Shown here in pieces: positions 46,640-59,253 of a stretch of 64,000 nucleotides of DNA (the first letter of the stretch is position 1; each line of letters begins with the position of its first letter). The position numbers and the translations under genes are program-made. This DNA comes from Flaccisagitta enflata (lineage: Eukaryota > Chaetognatha > Sagittoidea > Aphragmophora): positions 39,184,001 to 39,248,000 of the forward strand of contig OZ231128.1 of the NCBI GenBank assembly GCA_965153355.1. Reading direction: 5' to 3'. Below the pieces are notes generated by a model that saw nothing but the letters and a program-made list of their open reading frames with translations, ran no database searches and had not been told where the DNA came from.

Positions 46640-47880
46640 ACACTACTATTGATGCTAGCACACACACTGCATGCAAACGCTAAAGCATGAACGTGCACGC
46701 GCTGGCATGAGCAGGTGTTTCCACACACAACTTTGGCGTCATGATGTTTCTAATGTGATGTCATCCATCACCGAACGGTCAAGAATGACGTCATGGTAAG
46801 GGTCGTTTTCTTCACACCATCCCATTCACGCTTTCTTGCTTTCAGATCAGAGGCGTTAAGGTTTCTTCATGATGAAATGTATGATGACAATAGATTCTTT
46901 CATAACGTTTCCTGTCGAACTTGACATAAATTAATGTATTCAGTAACTCAAAATCAAGAGACAGTTGAAATTTAAGAATCGAGATTGAAGAGAGACTTAT
47001 AATTAGAACTCAGAGTCAAAATGGGAATGAACGGAAAACAGCTTCAACCTTGGATAGGGTCGTTAGCTCTGCTACCGGTACGTATCTGTTACTATCCCAT
47101 TGGTTAAAATATAGCTCTTCTGAAACGATTATAAAGGAAATCCCGAATGCAAAACGCAGACAACTGAAACACGTGACAGTAAATTTCCGGTGCACATTTC
47201 ACTCATCAATCACCATGTTGATTTCTATTAAGTATATATATCTCTGAATACACTTCTTCACAGATGTAGATCCAAAATCCTGGTCATTTTCGGCGAGATT
47301 TCGCCTTGAATCGTGAAGGAATGTAAGTCAAAGTGGATGCGGTTTCTCAGCCGAAGGACTTAACCGCGCGGTTTATTCCCAATTTTCTTGATTCATCCTA
47401 CTTTTTCTCTTTTTTTTTCCTTTCGACATTTCAGACATGGGTCACTTCAGAGACCAACCCTTCCAATTCCAAGTGAGGCATTTCATTAATCGTTTCTGTT
47501 GCACTCCCTCTTTTATTCTAAAATTATTAGGTTTAAACCTGAACGCATTTTTTTGCGCTATACGTATATGTCTTTATCTTAGGATATGAAATCTATATCG
47601 GCGTCACTTAAGAATTGTAACCTTTGTTTAAGCAACCTATATTTAAACCATGAGGTTTTTCTTTTGCATCTACGTGCTTGCTGTTATCTTTTTCCTCCGC
47701 CGAATTTTGAGACAACTGAGATTATAATCTGGGCAAACATGGCCAAGTGCTAAGAAGTTACCCATTCCCCTTCAGATTCAATACTCGAGAACTCGGTCAA
47801 GGAGCAATGGGCAAAATTCAGATGCCAACTGCCACGCAAAGAGACAGGCCGACTCTCACACCAATAACCAAAACTGTCAG
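46640..47880. other. Spacer without recognised genes
   Basis: Ordinary mixed-composition sequence. No ORF I trust, no shared repeats seen. Confidence 0.35.
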
Positions 47881-47986
<106 letters not shown>

Positions 47987-48031
47987 TTTCACAAATGAGA
48001 GAATCTGAAATCAAATCCATTCTTTGGTACA

Positions 48032-48040
48032 GCAAGGCCG

Positions 48041-48117
<77 letters not shown>

Positions 48118-48244
48118 GGCAGCATTAGTCGCGGGTGTTTTAGAGTGGAAAACGTCAGAAAACAATTTGTGACCGACGGACGGACAGACGGACCAACCGA
48201 CCGACGGACTGACAAGCGGCTTATAGAGTCGCGTGTTCGCGACT
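48032..48244 (+). mobile_element. Family A element with a (TA)n expansion in the distal hairpin
   Basis: Starts GCAAGGCCGTATATA. The TA array (48041-48114) sits where other copies have the short GGATAC/TGTATC loop. Then ATTAGTCGCGGGTG subterminal, GACCGACGGACGGACAG core, CTTATAGAG, hairpin AGTCGCGTGTTCGCGACT (48227-48244). Confidence 0.7.
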
Positions 48245-48349
48245 GAAGAAGGGGACAGACACTGAATTGCAGAAAGGGTGATAGAATAGGTAGAGACGCA
48301 GAATCTGGACAGCAAGAGTGCCCCTACCTAAATGCTTGATTTGTCTTTT

Positions 48350-48640
48350 TAGTCGCTTGTGTTGTTGTTTTTTCTACAGAGGGGCGATTTTGCCCCTTAA
48401 CCGCAGTTTTTGCGGTCACCGCACCTCAGTCCTAAGCTCAACAAAAATGAGTCTCTATGACGTTTCTCTATGATGTTTTTGTCAATTCAGTCAATCAGGT
48501 TGATTAGGTAACATAAATAATCAAAAGTCAAGTCAATTCAAAATAGTCATTCACGTCAGGTGTTGGCCTTGTTCATCACTGCTCCTGCCCAGCCGCGATC
48601 GCGCGAATGGGATGGCCACTAATCTGGTCCTGTTCAACTT
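48350..48640 (-). mobile_element. Family A relic
   Basis: TTTTAGTCGCTTGTG at 48350 and, at 48575-48635, ATCACTGCTCCTGCCCAGCC, GATCGCGCGAATGGGATGGC, CACTAATCTGGTCCTGTT. Hairpins decayed. Confidence 0.45.
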
Positions 48641-48870
48641 CATTCTGACAACCAATCTACGACCATCGAATGAATATCAATTATTTCTATTTTCAATTAT
48701 TGGAAATTTGTCGAGAAAAAAAAAAAGCACAACCGCTGCTAAACTCTCCTTTCTCTCTCATTGCTGCCTTTTGTAAGCATGCCTTGCCTTGGTTTCCTTC
48801 GTCTTTGCCAACCGTAGTTAATTTGAATTGTAAAGAAAATTCAAGCGGTGAGAAAAAGGCTGTAAACATA

Positions 48871-49484
48871 CCGGGACATCCACCTGAGTTGTCGGATTAT
48901 GTTAAGCTTTTACTCACAAATGGTAGCAGTCATGGATTTGAAATTGATCTAGTCTTTGAGAGTATACTTTGACGTTTTTTGTATCAAAATTTCATCCATT
49001 TTGGTCAAGTAGTTTGTCTGTTGTATGGATTTGAAGGAAAAGCTGATGTTCTCCAATTGGACAAATTTTTCATAAAAATCAAGAATACTGGTTGCCTTCA
49101 TTTTCAATATTTTTTAACAAAATCATTCCAAAGAGACAAGATTAGTCTTGAACTAAAGACAAATTTAAAGAAAAATACTTAATTAGTTTGAATCATCAAT
49201 TATTCAAGGCTTATCTGGATAAGTAGCTGAGATTGTTCAAAAATCAAATGAAATGTTGACATGAAAAACTTTGGATTTTGATGGAAAATCTGCTCAGTGG
49301 GGAAACATGAGGTTTTACTTCAAATCCATGTAAAAGACAAACTACTTGACCAAAATGGATGAGATTTTGATACAAAAAACGTCAATACTTACTCTTTAGG
49401 ACTGGATAAATTTCAATCATATGACTTCAGGCATCAAAGAGTGAAAGCTTAACATAATCCGACAACTCCGGTGGATGACCCGGT
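48871..49484. mobile_element. Foldback element with inverted arms of about 150 bp
   Basis: Left ACCGGGACATCCACCTGAGT and right GGTGGATGACCCGGT, with inner arms GTCGGATTATGTTAAGCTTT and GTATCAAAATTTCATCCATT / complement. Centre about 300 bp. The overlapping frames of 100 and 67 codons run through the arms and are not supported as genes. Confidence 0.75.
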
Positions 49485-49529
49485 AGAAACCGACACTTGG
49501 TCGTCGCTGCGAACTTAACAATTCCACTT

Positions 49530-49867
49530 GGCAACGGCCCTTAGCCTGCACAGGAGAATTTTTTCCTCCTCCTCCTCCTTCCCCCAACCTGCAGGCCTAA
49601 ATCTCAGCCTCAAGGCCCAAATCCCAGTCTTGAGGCTCAAATCCCTTGAGGCTGGGATTTGGGCCTTGAATATAATATATAATGGGATTTGGGCCTCAAG
49701 ACTGGGATTTGGGCCTAAAGCCTGGGATTTGGGCCTCGAGGCTGGGATATGGGCCTCGAGGCTGGTAAATGGGCATGGAGGTGGGGTCGGGGGGTACAGA
49801 GAACAAGAAGAAAATACTCCTGTACTGTATGAAAGCATAGGTCATCGACCCCTTCGGGGCCGCTGCC
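49530..49867 (-). mobile_element. Family B element, 3' hairpin end truncated
   Basis: Minisatellite that inverts mid-way: CTCAAGGCCCAAATCCC on the left, GAGGCTGGGATTTGGGCC on the right of about 49650. Then GAAAGCATAGGTCATCGACC, CCCCTTCGGGGCCGCTGCCC, AAAAA. Confidence 0.75.
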
Positions 49868-50096
49868 CAAAAAGAATTGAAATAATTGAAAAAGGGTTTT
49901 AGTCTTTAAGAAGATTGAAATATTTGAAATAGAGGTACAAAGTAAAAGTCTTGTACTTGACTTACAGATGTTAGCCTTGTTCTTTTTCATTGTCCCAGGT
50001 GTTGCGGAGTTTGCATACGTTTGTCTCTTTCCTCCGTTTAATTGTTTTCTATGTCCTTGTCTTTCTTTCACGTTTTGTGTCCGAATCTGTTGGTCC

Positions 50097-50097
<1 letters not shown>

Positions 50098-50170
<73 letters not shown>
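50098..50170. repeat. (CT)n microsatellite
   Basis: Pure CT array. Confidence 0.97.
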
Positions 50171-50173
<3 letters not shown>

Positions 50174-50417
50174 AACGCAAGTTTGTTATCCATAGCGCCT
50201 CGGCGGAAAATTGAGTCGAATTTTATGCTTTGGTTCCGCCCCCAAACACAGACGCCGGGCCCAACGCCTCTTTAGAAAAAAACACACGAGAAAATAGAAA
50301 AGAATTACCGCATAGAGTCAATAGAAGGTCAACGATACCACTTTCTTTATGGGACTGTGATATTCAATTGCATTTGAAGCTGGTCAGATGTGCCTTTCAT
50401 AATGAGGAAATCTGAAA

Positions 50418-50580
50418 CAAGGCCGGATACACGGCCACCAGTTGCGGACGGGTGGGCAGGGGCGGAAAAGCGCGTTTTCCCACTTTTCGACTCGATCACC
50501 TCTACGGACCAACCAACCAACCGACCAACCGACCGACCGACCGACGGACAAAGCCTCTTATAGAGTTGCGTGTCCGCAAC
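50418..50580 (+). mobile_element. Family A element, complete reference copy
   Basis: CAAGGCCGGATACACGGCC distal hairpin, subterminal AGTTGCGGACGGGTGGGCAG, GGGGCGGAAAAGCGCGTTTT, CGACTCGATCACC, (GACC/AACC) core, CAAAGCCTCTTATAGAG, perfect hairpin AGTTGCGTGTCCGCAACT (50563-50580), A7. Confidence 0.9.
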
Positions 50581-50589
50581 TAAAAAAAT

Positions 50590-51625
50590 GGCCGTGTTTT
50601 CTACTGGTCTTTTTATTTAATAGATATTTTGTCAGCGAAAAAGTTAGAATGTAAATAAAAAAAGAGAGACTGAGTATTTCTCTTTGTTTTTTAGGTATTT
50701 GTTTACCTCGCGGTTTTGTGAGAGCGGGGCTGCAGGGTTCTTCTTTCGATTCTTTAGGACCGGTATTAGTTAACTTTTTGAAACTGATTGGTTAAAAGTT
50801 AACGATATTCTCAATAGTTGACTAGCAAAAAAAGTTTAAGATTTTCGATTTCATTTGTTACATCCCAGTTGATACTTTTTTTTATGATTGGCTCGCCCAT
50901 TAAATTCTTACACAAACATATTTATATTTTCCCCATTCATTTTTTGCTCAGAAATTGTTTCTTTTACTGCCTTAATCATATAAGAAATTCAATCTTTTAA
51001 AACCTTTTATGATTTTTCTCAAAAATTCTCAGAATTTGAGGAAATATAACTGATTTTGACCATTTCGCACCCAGAAAATACAAAATAGTTAACTATCTAG
51101 CTAGTTATTTTTGGTTAGTTAGCTCCAGGGCTCCTAGTTAACGTGCTCGTTAGTGTCAAGTACGGCGGGTCCTACAATTCTTTGTCAACCTGTGGATTTG
51201 ACTGTCACAAAATGAACTACTGCCCAATGATATAGAGAGAACATGGCGAAGCAGGAATACATGTACACAAAAGCATTCCCGTACGGACAAATCTCGAGAA
51301 AACCTTGAAGCCATCTCGAGAAAACCTTGAAGCCATTAAAAATTACTGGCTCTGGTTGAAAATCGCTTCTGAATTGTCGTTTGTGGGCGCTGAATCGCCG
51401 CCAGTCGTGAGACAGAGTGAGAATGAAATAAACGGCGCCCAAAAAAACGCAGGAGAACTCGCGTTAGTGGCTCCGAAAAAAAATATACTCGAAATGCAAA
51501 TGACGCCAACCAATTTTGATAAAAAGAAAATGAGCACGAATGCAACGACAAATTAATTCACGTCTTGAGAAGAAAACCGGGCTCATTTTAGGCTTTGGAA
51601 AGAAAAAAATAATTTGTGCATTTTT
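50590..51625. other. Spacer; short 24-bp duplication at 51294
   Basis: TCTCGAGAAAACCTTGAAGCCA occurs twice in tandem (51294-51341). GTTAACT motifs cluster at 50770-50820 and 51080-51140, perhaps ends of a diverged repeat. No gene recognised. Confidence 0.35.
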
Positions 51626-51800
51626 AATCGCGAACACGCGTCTCTACAGTCTACACCTTGCCTTGTCGGTCGGTCGGTCGGTCCGTCCGTCCGTCCGTCC
51701 GTCCATCCATCCGTCCGTAATACTCTTAAATTGCGAACGTTTTTTGCACCACTGCTCCTGCCCAACCCTCCGCGACTGGATTGCCGTGTATCCGGCCTTG
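51626..51800 (-). mobile_element. Family A element, complete
   Basis: AATCGCGAACACGCGTCT (decayed hairpin), TCTACACCTTGCCTTGTC, GGTCGGTCGGTCCGTCC core, ACTGCTCCTGCCCAACCC, subterminal TCCGCGACTGG, distal TTGCCGTGTATCCGGCCTTG. Confidence 0.82.
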
Positions 51801-52934
51801 TTCGTATTCCATTCCAACGAAATTACAAAGACAATTTGGAGGCGTTAGGTGTTAGATAATTGAGAGCTCCAAAGGCCTATACTAAGATATGGGTTGAGTA
51901 GTAATGTTGTCCAACTTTCATTAAAAGGGCCTTCAGGTTTTCATCTCTATCTGACAAAAATGTGTATTTTTGTATAAAAAGGATTAGAATTTAACAAAGT
52001 TTTCATAAAGATAACGTAACGTCTGTTCAATAAAAAGTTGACACTCAATAATCAAACAGTGTTTAAAGTGGTTTTTACTTCATTTTATAGCTAACAATTC
52101 ATAGACCAAGGAATCAGATGGTTAAGGTTGTAATGTACAACTACTAAAAAAGTAAAAATTCAAAATCAAATGTCAGTTACAATTTTGTATGATTTGAAAC
52201 AAAATATTTACATACTTAAATGTACATGAAAAGTCTTGAAAAGCTTCACAAATGATATAAAAACATTCTTCTTTCCAGTAAAAGAATCGCAGCTCTATAG
52301 CTCTTTTGGTTCAGAATGTAACTTTTTTATGGACAGACATTATTTGCGTACAATTCTATCTTCTGCCGGGTTTTTGGATACCGCATGAGCGAATCAGTCA
52401 CACAACTACAACACGCTCTCGGTCGGCTGACCTGGGAAGAACTCGTCGAAAAAAGAAAGGCCAAGTTTCTTGCCTCTGCTCGCGAGTCTACGCTGTTAAA
52501 TCAGTTTCTGTAGAATGTTTCACCTGAGACATGCCTAATATCACTCCCCCCCACATTCCCCATTTGTTCTTTTGCTACTATTTTATTTGAAATTATGTCA
52601 CTGTGCTACATGAACGCTTCATGTGAATAAACTGGATATAAACCGGATATTATTTCTCGAGGAGGTCTTACAGTGCAACCCCGCCTCCATAACAACAGGA
52701 CAAGATATTTCAGTCCCAAAATCATTCTGCCTTTTGTAGTGTTAAAATATCTTTAGTAATTAGACTCCTTCAACAGTGACTCGATTTTCAAGGTTTCATT
52801 TTTTAGGCTCTTTAACTTTTGATTAAGGCGAAATTTCGGATCACTACTAGACTAAATATATGTCTGACTATCAGAAACCATCAAAAAGTGGCAGTATTCC
52901 TATTTTAAGGCACACGGTGGAAATATTGAACAGT
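51801..52934. other. Spacer; solo pogo-like end near 52672
   Basis: ACAGTGCAACCCCGCCTCC (52672) resembles the left end of 29329-29504, without a right partner. A 73-codon frame at 52306-52527 is not recognised. Confidence 0.3.
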
Positions 52935-53066
52935 GTACTGCCCCTGCTTAGTCTCAAAACAGTCCCCGTCCACCCCATTATTACCCCTCCCTCCCACCCC
53001 CACCCCCCGCGTTACTCTCCCTGCCCACTAGTAAGCGACTTCTTATTGGCCTTATATCCGACCTTG
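52935..53066 (-). mobile_element. Family A distal half
   Basis: TACTGCCCCTGCTTAGTC, CCCCGTCCACCCC boxes, GTAAGCGACTTCTTATTGGC, TTATATCCGACCTTG. The hairpin side is missing. Confidence 0.5.
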
Positions 53067-53185
53067 TTTCTTGTTCAGTCCAGTTGTAAATTGCCCAATC
53101 TATCTCGGCAGCGTTTTGATTTGTATGGACAGTCAATAGAAAATATGGGCCAAATGTCCCTGTGGTTTTTTATTGTATCATCCTT

Positions 53186-53453
53186 AGATGCGTCCTCGCA
53201 TCTCTATAATTAGTATTACAGGTCATGTCTACCGTTGATCAGTTGGTCAGTCGGTTGGTCAGTTGTTCTGTCCTTCGCGCAAACATTTGAATCATGAAAT
53301 CAGAGGCTCTTTCATCAGAAAAGTATCACTCTCTCATACATAGGATCATTCATTCATTCACTCCCTCATTCATTCATTTATTCATTCATTCATTCAATCA
53401 TTCATAAAAGACGTTTACTAACAGAGGACGCATCGTTGGCCTACTTAGCCTTG
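53186..53453 (-). mobile_element. Family A element, GATGCG subtype, complete
   Basis: Perfect hairpin AGATGCGTCCTCGCATCT (53186-53203), CTATAATTAGTATTACAGG, GGTCAGTCGGTTGGTCAG core, (ATTC)n middle, subterminal GAGGACGCATCGTT, distal hairpin GGCCTACTTAGCC, TTG. It is the opposite-strand counterpart of 10026-10311, including the AATG/ATTC tetranucleotide. Confidence 0.82.
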
Positions 53454-53825
53454 TTCCAGTCAACGCATGATCTCCCAGCTTTACAATTCTTTTGAATATT
53501 TTTGCGTGAAAGGTTGATAAGTTGATCTTTTGCAACCCCAAGTTTTTTCTTCCACCTGAAAATTATCGCCTCGAGTTTTGTTATTCATACATCACGATTT
53601 GCTAGCAGAAGAGAGGGCGCAACAGATCAAGAATCTCATAGTCAAAGTAAGTGATGCTTTCTGACAAAACAATGAGGAAAATAAACGAAAGAAAAAAGGG
53701 CTGAGTATAAAGTAAATAAAAACAAGGAATGCCATCTCGCACGCTGGCCTCGTAAAACTAAACAGAATCAACGAGGCAACATTATATGCGCAGCTCAATC
53801 ACTTTCTAAAGCTCAATACTATTTT

Positions 53826-53984
<159 letters not shown>

Positions 53985-54102
53985 CCACTTGGTTAAGGTC
54001 ATCGAGTTCTAAATGCGTCTTGCTTACCTGTATTGGCTCCATTTTAGTTGCACGTAGAACTAGGGATGTGGAAGCGATAGACCGTTTCTATTTTGGTGGG
54101 TA

Positions 54103-54662
54103 CAGTATGATTCAACTCGTTTGGAACATTATACGACGGCATAACTCCAGAAGTAATAGAGATAATTTAATTCTGAAAGAAGTATCTGGAAGGTTATTGT
54201 TTGGCATTTTATACTAAACAATTCTCGAGGATTTTCTATAGAATTTTGATTCTTTTTGCACCCTGAGGAAGCTGGGGTCAAAATATGCAAAAAATGTATT
54301 TTTCTCTCTTTTTTTCAATAAATTACATCTATAGACAATTTTCTCTCTCTATTTTCATGAACTACATCAAAATATCATATATTTGAAACATATCGGGTAT
54401 GTAAATCTCAAAATTCTTTGAAAATTAAAGCAAGATAAGTAAACATTTTTTTTTACTAAACAACAATTTGACATACTTTTCGTAGCATTTTTTTTAGTTT
54501 ATGATATGTTAAGGGGACTAGATTTTTCAAAAAAATCACGATGATAAATCGTCATAAAATGCCAAACCATTACCTAAAAAGGCTTTTTTCAGAATTAGAT
54601 TATCTCAATTACTTCCAGAATTATGCCGTCGTATAATGTTCCAAACGAGTTGAATCATACTG
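54103..54662. mobile_element. Foldback element, TA target duplication, 560 bp
   Basis: CAGTATGATTCAACTCGTTT / complement at both ends, inverted arms of about 130 bp including GACGGCATAACTCCAGAAGT, with TA on both sides (54101-54102, 54663-54664). AT-rich centre, no transposase. Confidence 0.82.
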
Positions 54663-54777
54663 TAGGATAGCTACTAGTTTTTGAACTGTGAAATGGAAGC
54701 GGAAGCGGAAGCAGCATAAAAATTGACCGCTTCCACAACCCTACGTAGAACAGTACTTCTTTACGACGATGCATGCA

Positions 54778-54881
<104 letters not shown>

Positions 54882-55035
54882 TTTATTTTCTTTTGAGATT
54901 TTTCCAAGGGAAAATTTTCCTTGCCAATATAAAATTCCGACTCATGTGCGGTTTTTCCTGCACGTTCCGGGTGAAACGGTTGTTGACATTAGAACTTTTG
55001 GATTAGCCCCATCTTTCCGATTTTCTTCTTTTTGC

Positions 55036-55039
<4 letters not shown>

Positions 55040-55128
<89 letters not shown>
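55040..55128. repeat. (CT)n microsatellite
   Basis: CT array ending directly at a family B start, as in the 3.9- and 4.7-kb B-like/CT pairs (order reversed there). Confidence 0.97.
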
Positions 55129-55129
<1 letters not shown>

Positions 55130-55130
<1 letters not shown>

Positions 55131-55712
55131 GGCAGCGGCCCCGAAGGAGTCGATGACCTATGCTTTCACACATATTGGGGATTTTCTCCACCTTCTCCTC
55201 CTACATCCCCCCCTCAAATCCCAGTCTCGAGGCCCAAATTCCAGTCTCGAGGCCCAAATCCCAGTCTTGAGGCCCAAATCCCAGCCTCAAGGCCCAAATC
55301 CTAGCCTCAAGTCCTAAATCCTAGCCTGGAGGCCCAGATTTCTGTCTTGAAGCCCAAATCTCAGCCTCAAGGTCAAAATCTCAGCCAAGAGGCCCAGATC
55401 CTCGCCATGAGGCCCAAATCTCAGCCTCCAGGCTAGGATTTAGGCCTTGAGGTTAGGATTTGGGCCTTGAGGCTGGGATTTGGGCCTCAAGACTGGGATT
55501 TGGGCCACGAGACTGGAATTTGGGCCTCGAGACTGGGATTTGAGGGGGGGAACGGATGAGGAGGAGGGGGAGGAGAGTAAATCCCCCATATGTGCGAAAG
55601 CATAGGTCATCGACCCCTTTGGAGCCGCTGCTCTGCTCCCCCCTCAACTTTAACCACAACCTACTTAGGCAGGGCACGGGTACCGCTGACCATCTAACGC
55701 TTTAGCGACTAT
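55130..55712 (+). mobile_element. Family B element, complete, with inverting minisatellite
   Basis: GGGCAGCGGCCCCGAAGGAG, GATGACCTATGCTTTCACAC, array of GAGGCCCAAATCCCAGTCTC (55205-55430) that switches to the complementary sense GGCTGGGATTTGGGCCTYGA (55430-55545), then GCGAAAGCATAGGTCATCGA, inverted GAGCCGCTGC, GGGTACCGCTGACCATCTAA, hairpin CGCTTTAGCG (55698-55707), ACTATT. Confidence 0.85.
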
Positions 55713-55719
55713 TCTCTCT

Positions 55720-56635
55720 CTCGTTTTCTTTTATTTTCTTTTTCCCATTCCGGTCTTTGCGTACGGAGATTTATCGCCTCATCGCGCGGGACTAAAAAAT
55801 TCCTCAGTGAAATCTGCACAGAGCGAATAATCAGAGCGCGCAGTTGTGTGCATTTAGCATCTGAGGCAGGTCTTGTCTCTCTTTTATGCCGTTTGTGGGG
55901 GTGTTTGCTTCTGATTTCGATTAAATGGTGGAGTAGGAAATTTGCCAAAAACATATACGTACAGAAATGGCACACCTCGAGAGTCTTATGAGGTGAGATT
56001 CGGATCAATACCCTAAAAAAAGTATTACTGAACAGATGTATAGGCGGTTATTCATCCAATCATTTGCTTTCCTCATTGGAAGGCATCAAAATGGAATTCA
56101 CTGTTTTTTTTTGTTTTGTTTTTTTTAACAGCAAATTTTGGCAAAATGGAAATCTTACTTAGTCTAGTATTTTTCCGATGCTTGGCATTCTTGAGATGGT
56201 TAAATGTCTGACACAACACGTAACCTTGATGTGAGGTGGCTACATCAATGCAAGATCGGTTTGCGGTTTAGAAACCTAATATCATCCACTCTATTGGATA
56301 AACATATATATTTTTGTTATTTTTTTATCAGAATGATTTTATTGCATACCTCCAAGAAAACTGGTACAGTTACACTTAAAGTATGACTTAATTGTGGAAA
56401 CGATATGAGCCATATATGAGAGTGCTTTACCAAATTTTCTGCTCAACCTGTTATGACAGAAAATTTATGAAGGAAAATGAAGTGTTTCACAATACTTTTT
56501 GCATCATTATCAGGACAATAATGAAGCTGGAATGCTTTTAGCGGACAAATTGTCTCTAAGGATACTTGGTGCATACATTTTTATCATATTCTGACTTAAA
56601 ATGCAATTTGAACCATGCAATTCACATGAAAACAA
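55720..56635. other. Spacer without recognised genes
   Basis: No supported feature. Confidence 0.3.
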
Positions 56636-56639
56636 ACAA

Positions 56640-57080
56640 GAAAATGATGATTTTTAGTGATTTTCTGCTTACACTTTTTTTCATTTTTTTAGGTTGAAAT
56701 TCTAAGAAAGCCAAATACAGGGAAATTTTGCATTTTGAAAAACATAGTTCTCTCTGTAATCGATTTGGGAAGAGAACTATGTTCTTTGTTTTTTCATTTT
56801 TTCATTTCCTATGCAAATTTAGAATTTCAACCAGCCCACTGTCAGTGACCAAAAATAAAATAAGTACAAATTTTTTAAAATAATTTTTTTGGTAACATTG
56901 GCTAAACTTGGTCCTTTTGCTGAATCAATGCAAATTTTTCTTTTAAATATTATATCTGAGCCATCTCAATCATCTTTATTCACTTGTTTTTGCATTTTCA
57001 TTTATACATTTTTTCTATTTTGATCTTCTTTGAAACACAAATGTTGCCTTCGGAGGGGAGCCGTCTTATGTGCTAATGAG
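56640..57080. mobile_element. Family H dispersed repeat, second copy
   Basis: GAAATTTTGCATTTT, hairpin at 56743-56781 (arms CATAGTTCTCT/AGAGAACTATG, loop CTGTAATCGATTTGGGA), CACTGTCAGTGACCAAAA, and TTCTATTTTGATCTTC...TTGCCTTCGG near 57015-57055. Shorter than the 13.5-kb copy. Confidence 0.6.
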
Positions 57081-57917
57081 GCCAATCACGTGCCTCTTAG
57101 ATTGGTTGATTGCTTGAGAGGCCGCTTTGGCCATGAGAGCCCAAAATGCCCCTAGGCGCTAGCCAGCTTAAGTGCTTATGACGCCAATCGTGTGTCTCTG
57201 ATGTTAATCATGTGCTCTTTAAGATTGTTGTGCTTGTGCGCCTAATTGGCCATGAGTGCCTCCACGGCCTCAGGCTGGTTATGTGCGGGGGAGCAGCGGA
57301 ATAAAGGATTGCCGTGACTCGTCGTGTCTTTGCCTTTGTATTCCAGATTCCAGAATAAGAACGACTCACGCCAGACCAAAGAAGTACAAAACATGATCAT
57401 ATAATCACTTACATTTTTTTCATAAGAACATTCATTTTTTTTGGCCAAAGCCATCAAGAGATAGAGATAGCTACCAATACCATAACAACTATGTTCCTAA
57501 TTTCATGCCTTAATGCTCTTATAAACTAAGTTCTTAACATAAGATACAAGTGTTTTACTCAATCTTTTTCATGATCGCCTGCTCCAAGTGGGACTGTCAG
57601 TTCTTTAGTCATTCCCTTATCATGACCGTTTTAATAGCCTGCAACGCGACACCATCTTTTACCAAATAAGACAGTTGTTCTGTCAGTCTCACTGCTGCTA
57701 ACATACTGTTGACCAGTTAGTAATTCAGTAAGATTGCTTTTTTGATGTTTATGCATTTATGGGCGGTTTTAGTATCAGCCGCTGCCCATCTTTACTTAAT
57801 TGACCTTTTCATCAATATCAAACTATCCATATTTGAACACATGTCGTGAATGAATATTTGTTAGATCAATTACAACCCACTGAGGTGCTTGATTTCATGC
57901 ATGAATAAGTAGTAAAC
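57081..57917. other. Spacer without recognised genes
   Basis: Three imperfect repeats of CTTATGNNGCCAATC-type text at 57065-57240. Otherwise no feature. Confidence 0.3.
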
Positions 57918-58370
<453 letters not shown>

Positions 58371-58381
58371 ATCTCATTTTT

Positions 58382-58517
58382 AGTCGCGGACACGCGACTC
58401 TACACTTTGCCCGGTAGGTTGGTAGGTCGGTAACAAATTTTGTTGAATTTCAAGCGGTTTTTGCATTAACGCTCCTGCCCAACCGTCCGTGACTGGATCG
58501 CCGTGTATCCGGCCTTG
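58382..58517 (-). mobile_element. Family A element, complete short copy
   Basis: Perfect hairpin AGTCGCGGACACGCGACT (58382-58399), short GGTTGGTAGGTCGG core, ACGCTCCTGCCCAACC, subterminal GTCCGTGACTGG, distal GCCGTGTATCCGGCCTTG. Confidence 0.85.
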
Positions 58518-58775
58518 TTTGAAAAAATAAAAAAAATTAAAAAAAGATTTTAAAGATTATAAAATAAAAATTGGTGATTGTAAAGACCTCTGGTTGGCGC
58601 CATTTGAAAAGAAAAATTCAGTTTTTTTTTCAGCTATCAATTTCATGCAGTCCCATTTTGCCCAAAAAATATATCAACCTCCTAAAATGTCTCAAAAATA
58701 TATTGGAAAACAATTTTCCTCTGCAGGTCTGAAAAAGTCGAGGAATCTTCAAAACTTCGACTTTTTTCCCAATGA
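58518..58775. mobile_element. Family D copy, uninterrupted
   Basis: AAAGATTATAAAATAAAAAT, TGGTTGGCGCCATTTGAAAAG, CAGCTATCAATTTCATGCAG, hairpin arms AAAAAGTCGA / TTCGACTTTTT (58731-58770). It serves as the empty-site reference for the split copy at 37.2/38.1 kb. Confidence 0.6.
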
Positions 58776-59253
58776 AAAACAATTGAAGAGGGGGCAAGGA
58801 GTTAGGAGTAAAAGGTAATCCGCTTACAAGTGCCAAGATATAGAGTAACAAATCAATTTTTCACTCGCTCATCTCAAAGTGAGGCTGTCTCTTGGGCCCC
58901 TTTAACAACTCATCGTTAAGTAGCCGGGCTTTTTTCTTCATCTGAATGATTAACTCCCACTCAGCAAAATGAACAATGAGTTACAGAATACTCTCCGTTG
59001 AGTTCCCAAGATGCGAGTCCCTGGACTCTAATGGAGGCTCTCTACAAACGTGCAGCGTAGACAAGATAGAAGTGTAATGGGTCTTTGATTTGAAAGGGCT
59101 CATCTGTTAAAAAAGAAAAAGAAAATAAATACATAAAATTTACAACCCTCCATGATGAACAAGCATAACAGCAACTACTGTCAGCATCGCATAAATGATG
59201 ACGAAGACAATTTTCCTTTCATTCACGTCAATATTGACGACTTAGCGGACGTA
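58776..59253. other. Spacer without recognised genes
   Basis: No supported feature. Confidence 0.3.

Noticed and set aside
48670-49182. Two neighbouring frames of 100 and 67 codons
   Set aside because: They run into the inverted arms of the 48871-49484 foldback; the arms explain the open sequence.
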